The notes under the pieces: generated by a model
What the model was told of the DNA's origin: nothing
What the model saw: only the letters and a program-made list of their open reading frames with translations
Database searches by the model: none
Program-made: the position numbers and the translations under genes
Assembly (NCBI GenBank): GCA_900314905.1
Contig: OMXA01000003.1
Location: forward strand, 1 to 64,000
DNA from: an uncultured Erysipelotrichaceae bacterium
GTDB taxonomy: Bacteria > Bacillota_I > Bacilli_A > Erysipelotrichales > Erysipelotrichaceae
Reading direction: 5' to 3'
DNA: 64,000 nt
Shown: piece after piece, positions 37,181 to 44,636 of the stretch
Position numbering within the stretch: the stretch's first letter is position 1
Layout: each line of letters begins with the position of its first letter

Positions 37181-38659
37181 ATGGAAGAAACAGAAGGATA
37201 TCGTCTCGAAAAAGACTCAATTGGCGAGAAGCTGGTGCCGGCAGATGCCTATTATGGCGTGCAGACCCTGAGAGCTTATGAGAATTTCCGCATTTCCGGC
37301 TATCGTCTCCATCCGGAGATGATCCGCTCACTGGCACAGATCAAGAAAGCCTGCGCGAAGACGAATTTCGAGAGCGGAGAACTTCCGGAAGAAAAAGAAC
37401 AGGCAATCATGCAGGCATGCGATGAGATCATTGATGGAAAATACGCGGATCAGTTCATCGTCGATCCGATTCAGGGCGGGGCAGGAACTTCGATCAATAT
37501 GAACGCAAACGAAGTCATCGCCAACCGGGCTATTGAGATTCTCGGCGGCAGGAAAGGGGACTACAAGCTGGTCAATCCGAATGATGATGTGAACTTCGGA
37601 CAGTCCACCAATGATATCTTTCCCTCGTGCGGCAAGATCACCGCACTGAAGCTGCTGATCCAGGCAAGAGCCCAGCTTGCCAGACTTGCCGATGCTCTGG
37701 ACCGAAAATCAGAAGAATTCGACGGAGTGATCAAGATGGGGCGCACCCAGCTTCAGGATGCTGTTCCGATCCGCCTCGGCCAGGAATTTGCAGCATATGC
37801 TGCGGTTGTCAGACGTGACGTCCGCCGTTTCGACAATGCCGAGCGGGAAATGAGGACGCTCAATATCGGCGGCACAGCAATCGGTACCGGCATCAACGCA
37901 GATGTGAAGTATGAACATGCCATTGTCCGCAATCTCAGCGAAATCACCGGCCTGGAACTCAGGCAGGCATCCGATCTCATCGATGCTACTCAGAACCTCG
38001 ATGGATTCGTCGCTGTCTCTGCGGCAACCAAGACATGTGCCGTGAGTCTTTCCAAGATTGCAAATGACCTGAGACTCATGAGCAGCGGTCCGTACTGCGG
38101 CTTCGGGGAAATCAATCTCCCGGCAAAGCAGAATGGATCTTCGATCATGCCAGGCAAAGTGAACCCGGTCATTCCTGAAGTCGTGAACCAGGTTGCCTTC
38201 AATGTGTTCGGCAATGATGTCACAATCCAGTGTGCTGCCGAAGCGGGACAGCTGGAACTGAATGCCTTTGAACCGATTATTTTCTATAATCTCTTTCATT
38301 CCATTGAGCAGATCCGCAATGCGGTATCGACTTTCATCGATAACTGCATCGTCGGCATCACCGCCAATCAGGAACATTGTGAAGATCTCGTCAATCACAG
38401 CGTCGGCATCATTACTGCTGCAGCTCCTTACATCGGCTATATGAAAGCAGCTTCCGTCGCAAAAGAAGCGATGAAAACCGGAAAGCCGGTGAAAGAGATC
38501 CTGCTTTCCAGCCATCTGATGGACCAGAAAGAAGTCGCGGCTATCCTCGACCCGCGCCGGATGACGAAACCTGGAATCAAAGGCCTCGTGAAGATGCGGA
38601 AGCTGAGAACCGGACGGATCGATTCTATTCGCAGAAAGCACAGGAAGAACGATCAGTAA
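37181..38659 (+). CDS. aspA: Aspartate ammonia-lyase
   Basis: 492-aa member of the fumarase/aspartase superfamily, most like AspA. It converts aspartate to fumarate and ammonia. Segments: the N-terminal DSIGEKLVPADAYYGVQT, TNDIFPS near residue 143, and the catalytic SS-loop GSSIMPGKVNPVIPEVVN near 319. Length fits tetrameric aspartase. The ATG at 37181 has GGAAGGGAAAG upstream; an earlier in-frame ATG at 37127 lies inside pyrD. It is the last gene of the run, followed by a terminator. Confidence 0.92.
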   Translation: MEETEGYRLEKDSIGEKLVPADAYYGVQTLRAYENFRISGYRLHPEMIRSLAQIKKACAKTNFESGELPEEKEQAIMQACDEIIDGKYADQFIVDPIQGGAGTSINMNANEVIANRAIEILGGRKGDYKLVNPNDDVNFGQSTNDIFPSCGKITALKLLIQARAQLARLADALDRKSEEFDGVIKMGRTQLQDAVPIRLGQEFAAYAAVVRRDVRRFDNAEREMRTLNIGGTAIGTGINADVKYEHAIVRNLSEITGLELRQASDLIDATQNLDGFVAVSAATKTCAVSLSKIANDLRLMSSGPYCGFGEINLPAKQNGSSIMPGKVNPVIPEVVNQVAFNVFGNDVTIQCAAEAGQLELNAFEPIIFYNLFHSIEQIRNAVSTFIDNCIVGITANQEHCEDLVNHSVGIITAAAPYIGYMKAASVAKEAMKTGKPVKEILLSSHLMDQKEVAAILDPRRMTKPGIKGLVKMRKLRTGRIDSIRRKHRKNDQ

Positions 38660-38674
38660 GAACCAGATTATAAA

Positions 38675-38703
38675 AGAAAAACCGCATAATCAGCGGTTTT
38701 TCT
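38675..38703. terminator. Symmetric terminator between aspA and tRNA-Arg
   Basis: GAAAAACCGC, 7-base loop, GCGGTTTTTC. T-runs follow the stem on either strand, so it can stop both aspA (plus) and the tRNA transcript (minus). Confidence 0.88.
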
Positions 38704-38711
38704 GTATTCCA

Positions 38712-38788
38712 TGGTGCGCTCGGTGGGAGTCGAACCCATGACCCTCAGATTCGGAATCTGATACTCTATCCAACTGAGCTACGAGCGC
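38712..38788 (-). tRNA. tRNA-Arg (anticodon CCG)
   Basis: On the minus strand the 7-bp acceptor stem GCGCTCG/CGAGCGC, the D arm GCTCAGTTGGATAGAGT, the anticodon stem TCAGA/TCTGA with loop TTCCGAA (anticodon CCG, reading CGG), the T arm GTTCGACTC, discriminator A and an encoded CCA are all present. Confidence 0.97.
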
Positions 38789-38816
38789 ATTGCCTTTATA
38801 TATTACCATATCTGGC

Positions 38817-38829
38817 TATAATAATCACA
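38817..38829 (+). promoter_or_regulatory. TATAAT placed 6 bases before a start codon
   Basis: TATAAT (38817-38822) is followed by 6 bases and then the ATG of the HAD gene. The -35 is poor: TTGCCT at 38790-38795, 21 bp away. Transcription would begin at or next to the A of ATG, giving a leaderless mRNA. Confidence 0.5.
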
Positions 38830-39629
38830 TGAATAAAAAACTGATTGTATGTGATATTGATGATACGATTCTTCCGCCCGGGAAAGATCGTATTTCAGAG
38901 CGCCTGAAACAGGATTTTGACCGGGCCCTTGCAAAAGGAAACAGGATCCTGATCAACAGCGGCAGGCATTACCGCTTTCTGCCGCCATCCTTCTTTGAAG
39001 ATCTGCCGATGGAATATATCGCCTGCATCAACGGAGGATGCCTGACCGATCGCAGCGGAACCGTGCTGGAACGCCACCCGATGAGCGAAGCCCAGATGAA
39101 CCTGATCACCCGGATCTGCCTGGAGAATGAGATCGGCCTCGGCTTCAAGTTCGAGGATACGGTCGTGACCTATGCAAATTATCAGAAGTTCATTGAAGGC
39201 TACTGCGGAAACAATCAGAGACTGCGGTCGCTTGTGCTCAATGATGATGAGAAGCGGACACATCACCTGACGGCAGGATTGCCGCTCGGAACATTCCTGA
39301 TCGGAGATGAACGTATCATCGCTTCGTTTGCCGGACGGATTCCGGAACTGGTCTTTGCCTGGTCTTATCATGATGGCTATGATGTGTTCCTGAAGTCCGT
39401 CAATAAAGCAACGACGATCCCTGCGGTTCTGAAGGCGTATGGCATGACCTGGGAAGACGTGATTGCATTCGGCGATGCCGGCAATGATACGCCGATGCTG
39501 GAGAAAGCAGGAATCGGGGTAGCAATGGGCAATTCGAAAGATGACGTGAAGCAGGCGGCAGATCTGATTGCGGATACGTGCACCAATGACGGTGTCGCAA
39601 AGGTACTGGAAGAAATGAATCTGGCATAA
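38829..39629 (+). CDS. HAD-superfamily Cof-type phosphatase
   Basis: 266-aa cytosolic sugar-phosphate or nucleotide phosphatase of the Cof/YidA type (HAD IIB cap). Motif I is VCDIDDTILPP near residue 6. Motif II is ILINSGRHY, with Ser in the usual Thr/Ser place. Motif III Lys is in FLKSVNKATTI and motif IV in IAFGDAGNDTPML. The ATG at 38829 is the Met of the family N-terminus; there is no Shine-Dalgarno site but a TATAAT 6 bases upstream. It is followed by M32 carboxypeptidase at 14 bp. Substrate unknown. Confidence 0.88.
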   Translation: MNKKLIVCDIDDTILPPGKDRISERLKQDFDRALAKGNRILINSGRHYRFLPPSFFEDLPMEYIACINGGCLTDRSGTVLERHPMSEAQMNLITRICLENEIGLGFKFEDTVVTYANYQKFIEGYCGNNQRLRSLVLNDDEKRTHHLTAGLPLGTFLIGDERIIASFAGRIPELVFAWSYHDGYDVFLKSVNKATTIPAVLKAYGMTWEDVIAFGDAGNDTPMLEKAGIGVAMGNSKDDVKQAADLIADTCTNDGVAKVLEEMNLA

Positions 39630-39643
39630 GGAGGAAATCAGAT

Positions 39644-41146
39644 ATGACATTGGAAGAAATGAAGCAGAAGTTTCAGGACTGGAAGTTTGCCACTTCCGCT
39701 TATCAGATGGCAATTACCATCATCAGCATTGATAAGCTCACGGTAGCCCCGCCGGCAGGCGCAGCTTATCGCGATGCAAGGGAAGCGTATCTCTCTGGCG
39801 AGCTGTTTTCCATGGAGACTGATCCGGAGATTGCAGAACTGTTCCGCAATCTGCTTGCCTCGGATGGCCTTACCCAGACGGAGCGCCGGGAGATCGAACT
39901 GTATCAGAAGGAGATGAATCATATTCTTTCCATCCCGAAGCAGGAATATGTTTCGTTCCGTGCCCTTCAGAACAGAGCCTATGATGTATGGCACCAGGCA
40001 AAGCTGGATTCCAGCTATGCCCAGTTCGAACCGGTTCTGAAAGAGCTCATTGAGGCTAAGCGCAGACTCTATTCCTATCGGAACAGCAGCGAATCGGTCT
40101 ACAACCAGATGCTGGATGACTTTGAACCAGGCATGAATATGGAAAAATATGATGCCTTCTTCACCAAGGTAAAAGAACGGCTGGTACCGCTGATTCAGAA
40201 AGTCGCTGCAGCCCCGCAGCCGGATACCTCATTCCTGCATCTGCATTACCCCTCTGAGATCCAGAAGAAGTTTACCGAAGAAGTGCTGCTGCCATACCTC
40301 GGCTTCGATCATAGCTGGGGCTACCAGAATGAAACCGAGCATCCGTTCACGGATTTCACCTGCGAGAATGACTGCCGCACCACGACAAAGTATCTGGAAG
40401 ACAATGTGATTTCCAGCATCTTCTCCACGATTCATGAAACTGGTCATGCATGGTATATGCATGACGTGGATCCGGCTTATGACGGATCGATTCTGAGCTT
40501 CGGCATCTCCAGCGCCATGCATGAAAGCCAGTCGCGCTTCTGCGAGAATTACCTCGGAAGGAGCACTGCTTTCTGGGAGGCTCTTTATCCGAAACTCCAG
40601 GAATACTTCCCGGAACAGCTCGGCAACGTCAGCCTCGATGCATTCATGAAAGCAGTCAATGCTTCAATGCCTTCGCTGGTTCGCACGGAAGCAGATGAAC
40701 TGACTTATCCGATGCATATCCTGGTCCGCTATGAGATTGAGAAATATCTGTTTGCAGAAAACGGATCTGCCGATCATCTGGATGAGCTCTGGAATGCAAA
40801 GATGGAAGAATACCTCGGGGTAGAGGTCCCGAATGACAGGGTGGGAATCCTGCAGGATGTCCACTGGTCTTCCGGGGATTTCGGATACTTCCCGACGTAT
40901 GCGCTGGGCAGTGCGTTCGGAGCTCAGTTCTTTGCGGCAATGAAGAAGGATCTTGATGTCGATGAATGCCTGCGCAGCGGCAATTACCGTACCTGCATGA
41001 ACTGGCTGAAGACACATATCCATCAGTATGGATGCAGGTATGACGCTCCCAAGATCATGAAGATGGCCACCGGTGAAGAGTTCCACCCGGAAGTCTATCT
41101 GGATTACCTCGAAGAAAAATATACGAAGCTGTACAACCTGGACTGA
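39644..41146 (+). CDS. M32-family metallocarboxypeptidase
   Basis: 500-aa zinc carboxypeptidase of the Taq family M32, which removes C-terminal amino acids, usually with broad specificity except after Pro. Active site: HETGHAWY near residue 264 (HExxH) and the downstream Glu ligand in MHESQSRFCENY near 293. The family blocks HPFTDF, DCRTTTKY, and RTEADELTYPMHIL near 345 are all present. RBS GGAGGAAA is 7 bases before the ATG. Second gene of a HAD-M32-xpt transcript. Confidence 0.94.
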   Translation: MTLEEMKQKFQDWKFATSAYQMAITIISIDKLTVAPPAGAAYRDAREAYLSGELFSMETDPEIAELFRNLLASDGLTQTERREIELYQKEMNHILSIPKQEYVSFRALQNRAYDVWHQAKLDSSYAQFEPVLKELIEAKRRLYSYRNSSESVYNQMLDDFEPGMNMEKYDAFFTKVKERLVPLIQKVAAAPQPDTSFLHLHYPSEIQKKFTEEVLLPYLGFDHSWGYQNETEHPFTDFTCENDCRTTTKYLEDNVISSIFSTIHETGHAWYMHDVDPAYDGSILSFGISSAMHESQSRFCENYLGRSTAFWEALYPKLQEYFPEQLGNVSLDAFMKAVNASMPSLVRTEADELTYPMHILVRYEIEKYLFAENGSADHLDELWNAKMEEYLGVEVPNDRVGILQDVHWSSGDFGYFPTYALGSAFGAQFFAAMKKDLDVDECLRSGNYRTCMNWLKTHIHQYGCRYDAPKIMKMATGEEFHPEVYLDYLEEKYTKLYNLD

Positions 41147-41156
41147 GGGCCTGCCT

Positions 41157-41726
41157 ATGAAGGAACTGGAAGATAGGATTCTGAAAGACGGCAGAGTGCT
41201 GCCTGGAAATATCCTGAAGGCAGACAGCTTTCTGAATCACCAGATTGATCCGGACCTGATGCAGAGAATCGGGGAGACTTTTGCCGATCATTTCCGCACC
41301 CAGAACATCACGAAGGTGCTGACCATTGAAGCAAGCGGCATCGCCCCTGCCATGATGACGGCATATGCGCTCCATGTGCCTCTCGTTTTTGCCAAGAAGC
41401 ATGGTGCCCATAACATCGGCAGCGAGTTCTATACTGCCTCCGTGCATTCCTATACGTATGATTCGGATTATACGATTGTTGTCAGCAGCGCCTATCTGTC
41501 AGACGCCGATCGGGTGCTGATCATCGATGACTTTCTCGCAAACGGTCAGGCGGCGCATGGACTACTGGAAATATGCCGTAAAGCCGGTGCAGCCTGCGGC
41601 GGCATCGGCATCTGCATCGAGAAGGGCTTTCAGCCAGGCGGATCAGAGCTGCGGGCGATGGGATATGATGTCATGAGCCTGGCTTTGATCGAATCCATGG
41701 CAGGCGGAAAGATCACGTTCCGCTGA
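41157..41726 (+). CDS. xpt: Xanthine phosphoribosyltransferase
   Basis: 189-aa purine salvage enzyme that makes XMP from xanthine and PRPP. It has VLTIEASGIAPA near residue 57, FAKKHGAHNI near 79, and the PRPP loop RVLIIDDFLANGQA near 118 (family consensus VLIIDDFLANG). The ATG at 41157 is 10 bp past the M32 gene stop, with GAGGG in between. No guanine/xanthine riboswitch is seen; the gene has no leader of its own. It ends 1 bp from the convergent metalloprotease-like gene. Confidence 0.93.
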   Translation: MKELEDRILKDGRVLPGNILKADSFLNHQIDPDLMQRIGETFADHFRTQNITKVLTIEASGIAPAMMTAYALHVPLVFAKKHGAHNIGSEFYTASVHSYTYDSDYTIVVSSAYLSDADRVLIIDDFLANGQAAHGLLEICRKAGAACGGIGICIEKGFQPGGSELRAMGYDVMSLALIESMAGGKITFR

Positions 41727-41727
41727 A

Positions 41728-42084
41728 TCAGGCAGGAAGTGCCTTCGGAGATTCTTCGCTTTTCTGTGCAGAGTGCAGCAGTGCACTGCATACCAGATCC
41801 GTATCTGCACAGATCTCTTCTCCATAGGACTCCACAAAGCTGCAGATGGCTTCCTCATCCATCGATTCCGGAATCATCCCGGCAGAAAACAGAGTCATAT
41901 GCGTCAGCTCATGGCGGACGGTTCTGCGGATGAGTTCTTCCGGAAGATCTGTGCGGATATAGGCACAGGTACGATCGAAGTAGGTGATTCCGAACGTATA
42001 TTCCGAATCATTTCCAAGCAGGTTCTGATCACTCCTGTCGGTTCCGGTAATCGTCCAGGTCAGATGATTGATGCGAAGTTTCAT
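41728..42084 (-). CDS. Small HExxH metalloprotease-like protein
   Basis: 118-aa soluble protein with RRTVRHELTHMTLF near residue 58, an HExxH zinc motif, followed by a helical segment with ESMDEEAICSFVESYGEEI that could supply the third ligand. Size and layout resemble phage- and plasmid-type ImmA/IrrE or SprT-like small metallopeptidases; I cannot choose between them. The ATG at 42084 has GGAGGG 4 bases upstream; the long upstream extension of the frame has no start signal. No toxin or repressor partner is next to it. Confidence 0.72.
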   Translation of the reverse strand: MKLRINHLTWTITGTDRSDQNLLGNDSEYTFGITYFDRTCAYIRTDLPEELIRRTVRHELTHMTLFSAGMIPESMDEEAICSFVESYGEEICADTDLVCSALLHSAQKSEESPKALPA

Positions 42085-42124
42085 TTTCCCTCCGTTTCTG
42101 AAGTGGAGTATATCGGAAGAAAAT

Positions 42125-42150
42125 GCTGAAAGGTGCTGAAACTGCTGAAA
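42125..42150. repeat. Three direct GCTGAAA repeats
   Basis: GCTGAAA at 42125-42131, 42135-42141 and 42144-42150, spaced 10 and 9 bases, just upstream of the metalloprotease-like gene (TTTCAGC on its strand). Confidence 0.45.
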
Positions 42151-42163
42151 CATTGTGAACCGG

Positions 42164-42209
42164 AAACCCGCATGACTTCGTCTGAAAGCAGACGGCTCTG
42201 CGGGTTTTT
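42164..42209 (+). terminator. Terminator-like hairpin beyond the metalloprotease-like gene
   Basis: AAACCCGCA/TGCGGGTTT stem enclosing CGTCTG/CAGACG, then TTTTT on the plus strand. The nearest upstream plus-strand gene is xpt, which ends 440 bp earlier with no terminator. The xpt transcript may therefore run antisense through the metalloprotease-like gene to stop here. The 337 bp from 42085 to 42421 hold this hairpin, the GCTGAAA repeats and no convincing gene. Confidence 0.6.
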
Positions 42210-42421
42210 CCCTTCTCATTTGTGAAGCTTGTGCATGAAAGCAGCTTACACGCATATGGCACTAGTGTGCCTGCATGCATTATCATAGAGGCAGAAGTCC
42301 TGCACTGGCTGAAACCGGGCAGGCTGATCGCGAAAAAGACCAGAGGAAGCAGATTCAGAAAACCGCTGGTTCTGGCTGGTCTGAATCTCATCGGATTCTG
42401 GAGGAAGAAAGTGCAGCACTT

Positions 42422-42655
42422 ATGAAGCAAGATAGAACAGAATGGAAATGCGAAGTCTGCGGGTATGAGATGGAAACCGCACAAGCCCCGGAAGAATGCC
42501 CCGTCTGCCATCATCAGCAGTTTGCACTCATGAAGCGATGGAAATGCCAGGTATGCGGTTTTGTGATCCGCGACACGAAGCCGCCGCTGCAGTGTCCGCT
42601 CTGTCATAAGGGCATAGAAGCATTCACAGAGATCCCATCGCATCCGGAATTCTGA
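42422..42655 (+). CDS. Rubredoxin-like two-domain zinc-ribbon protein
   Basis: 77-aa protein with two CxxC...CxxC knuckle pairs: WKCEVCGYE with CPVCHHQQ, then WKCQVCGFV with CPLCHKG. Each half resembles the rubredoxin-like domain seen at the ends of rubrerythrins (CxxCGY...CPxC), so the protein is a tandem duplication of that domain. It probably binds iron or zinc, as an electron carrier or a regulator. The ATG at 42422 is the last possible; a GGAGG lies 16 bases before it, farther than usual. Followed at 16 bp by rarA. Confidence 0.75.
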   Translation: MKQDRTEWKCEVCGYEMETAQAPEECPVCHHQQFALMKRWKCQVCGFVIRDTKPPLQCPLCHKGIEAFTEIPSHPEF

Positions 42656-42671
42656 ACAGAAGGAATCGTTT

Positions 42672-44012
42672 ATGGAACAGCAGTCTCTGTTTGATGATCG
42701 TCACTCTTCCGGTCCGCTGGCGGATCGCATGCGACCGGAAACCCTTGAGGAATATATCGGCCAGGAACATCTGATCGGGAAAGGAAAGATTCTGCGCCGG
42801 ATGATTGAATGCGACCAGGTGCAATCCATGATTCTCTGGGGCCCTCCTGGCACCGGCAAGACCACGCTTGCCAGAATCATCGCCTCTTCGACAAAGAGCT
42901 ATTTCGTGAACTTCTCCGCGGTGACCTCCGGAATCAGGGAAATCAGGGAAGTGATGAACAAAGCCGAAGAAGCCAGACGCATGGGCCAGAAGACCATCCT
43001 GTTCGTGGATGAGATTCATCGTTTCAATAAAGCACAGCAGGACGCCTTTCTCCCTTATGTGGAACGCGGCTCCATCATCCTGATCGGAGCAACCACTGAA
43101 AATCCTTCCTTTGAGCTGAATAATGCACTTCTTTCCCGATGCAAGGTTTTTGTGCTGAAACCGCTGAGCAGAGAGAACCTCATTCAGATTCTGAAGAATG
43201 CGCTGAATGATGAGAGAGGATTCGGCGCCTGGGATGTCACGATTGAGGACAGCCTGCTGGAACTGATCGCAATCTATGCCGATGGCGATGCAAGAACCGC
43301 ACTGAATACGCTTGAACTTGCCGTGATGAACGGCACTGGCTCAGGCATGCAGTCCAGAGTTACCAGAGAAGTCATCGATCAGTGCATCCAGGGAAGAGCC
43401 CTGCTGTACGACCGCAATGGCGAAGAACACTATAATCTGATCTCTGCCCTGCATAAATCGATGCGCAATTCGGATCCGGACGCTGCCGTCTACTGGCTGG
43501 CAAGGATGCTGGAAGCAGGGGAAGACCCGCTGTATGTGGCAAGACGCATCGTGCGCTTTGCCTCAGAAGATATCGGCATGGCAGATTCTGCCGCTCTCAA
43601 TACTGCAATCAATGCCTATCATGCATGCCAGTTTCTCGGCATGCCGGAATGTACCGTGCATCTGACCCATGCGGTGGTTTACTGTTCCCTTGCTCCGAAA
43701 TCCAATGCTCTGTATATGGCTTACGCCTCTGCCGCTGCGGATGCCAGAAATATGGAAGCAGAACCGGTCCCACTCCAGTTACGCAATGCAGAAACCGGGC
43801 TGATGAAAGAACTCGGGTATGGGAAGGGGTATGAATATGCCCATGACTACAAGGAACATCTCACCGGTCTTCAGTGCCTTCCGGATTCTCTCGAAGGCCG
43901 GCAGTACTATATTCCGACAGATCAGGGACTTGAAAAGCGCGTGCAGGCAAGAAAAGCCGAGCTTGATCGCATACGGGCAGAACTGAGAGAGAAAGAGAAG
44001 CATTGTCATTAA
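42672..44012 (+). CDS. rarA: Replication-associated recombination protein A (AAA+ ATPase)
   Basis: 446-aa AAA+ ATPase related to clamp loaders (RarA/MgsA/WRNIP1), acting at stalled replication forks. N-terminal [16 protein letters not shown] near residue 18, Walker [10 protein letters not shown] near 57, Walker [20 protein letters not shown] near 112, sensor 1 [13 protein letters not shown] near 139, and arginine finger LLSRC. The C-terminal tetramerisation domain has [32 protein letters not shown] is 8 bases upstream. All family blocks are intact. Confidence 0.95.
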   Translation: MEQQSLFDDRHSSGPLADRMRPETLEEYIGQEHLIGKGKILRRMIECDQVQSMILWGPPGTGKTTLARIIASSTKSYFVNFSAVTSGIREIREVMNKAEEARRMGQKTILFVDEIHRFNKAQQDAFLPYVERGSIILIGATTENPSFELNNALLSRCKVFVLKPLSRENLIQILKNALNDERGFGAWDVTIEDSLLELIAIYADGDARTALNTLELAVMNGTGSGMQSRVTREVIDQCIQGRALLYDRNGEEHYNLISALHKSMRNSDPDAAVYWLARMLEAGEDPLYVARRIVRFASEDIGMADSAALNTAINAYHACQFLGMPECTVHLTHAVVYCSLAPKSNALYMAYASAAADARNMEAEPVPLQLRNAETGLMKELGYGKGYEYAHDYKEHLTGLQCLPDSLEGRQYYIPTDQGLEKRVQARKAELDRIRAELREKEKHCH

Positions 44013-44066
44013 TCATATTACATCTATGTAGTAGAGTTCAGCTGTCACAGAAAGGATGACAATCAT

Positions 44067-44408
44067 ATGACCTTATTTGAAAAGCTGAATGGAAGAAAAA
44101 TGGATGTAAACTATGAGACCGGCTATCATTTCATGATCGAGGTTCTGGATGATCACAGACTTCGCTGGACCGCCCTCAGCAAGCGGGCAGAAGGAGCTCC
44201 TGCCGTGGAAGAGGAACCATTTTCGTCTTTCGAATTAGCAGATGGCGTATACATGCTGAACTGGATCGAGGAATCCGGACTTGTTGTTTCCCAGATTGAT
44301 GATCTGAATCAGGGCAGAGTATATGCATTCATGACCTGGCCGGATGAAACCGGCAGAGGAAAGCGCGGAGAGCTTCTGCATAAGGGAGTGCTCACGCTGA
44401 TTGACTGA
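44067..44408 (+). CDS. MoaF-like lipocalin-fold protein
   Basis: 113-aa small beta-rich protein resembling the MoaF/adhesin-related lipocalin-like domain: an N-terminal GYHFMIEVLDDHRLRW, then VYMLNWIEESGLVVSQIDDLNQGRVYAFMTWP, the characteristic strand pair. It probably binds a small ligand; function unknown. RBS AAAGGA is 9 bases upstream. It stands alone after rarA. Confidence 0.7.
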   Translation: MTLFEKLNGRKMDVNYETGYHFMIEVLDDHRLRWTALSKRAEGAPAVEEEPFSSFELADGVYMLNWIEESGLVVSQIDDLNQGRVYAFMTWPDETGRGKRGELLHKGVLTLID

Positions 44409-44462
44409 AACATCTCCAGCGATCGATTCCGATTTTCCTGTCTGCTGCGGAAGAAAACAGAA

Positions 44463-44602
44463 AAGCAATCCTTCCGGATTGCTCTGAATGATGCTATGCG
44501 ATTGCAGCAGTCCTATCCAGCCCGGTTTCTGAAGCCGGGCTTTTTTCGGCTCAGTTTCCATGAAGCCGGAATTCACGTAATTCCAGGATGCCTGCATTGT
44601 CC
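44463..44602 (-). pseudogene. 3' relic of a ROK-kinase gene
   Basis: About 140 bp aligning base by base with the 3' end of the ROK-kinase gene at 60851-61738 and its terminator. Both have AGCAATCC, TTCC, GGATTGCTCTGAAT, then the stretch ending in GCCGGGCTTTTTTC (codons for KKARL on the minus strand), then a similar segment ending in GCCTGCA. The copy here has indels that break the frame, and nothing of the kinase upstream remains. The CCCGG/CCGGG plus T-run hairpin here (44519-44546) is part of this coding relic. Decayed duplicate or the remains of a second ROK gene. Confidence 0.75.
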
Positions 44603-44636
44603 GGTATCTATACTCAGGATGATCATCTCATGGTTC

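Noticed and set aside
41157..41726. Purine riboswitch expected before xpt
   Set aside because: xpt starts 10 bp after the M32 gene and has no leader that could hold one.
42222..42425. 67-codon frame starting with GTG that overlaps the rubredoxin-like start by ATGA
   Set aside because: No ribosome binding site, no recognisable protein features; the overlap alone is weak. It could still be a coupling leader.
44519..44546. GC-rich hairpin with a T-run, first taken as the terminator of the MoaF-like gene
   Set aside because: The same sequence with the T-run occurs as coding sequence (KKARL) near the end of the ROK-kinase gene, so here it is part of a gene relic.
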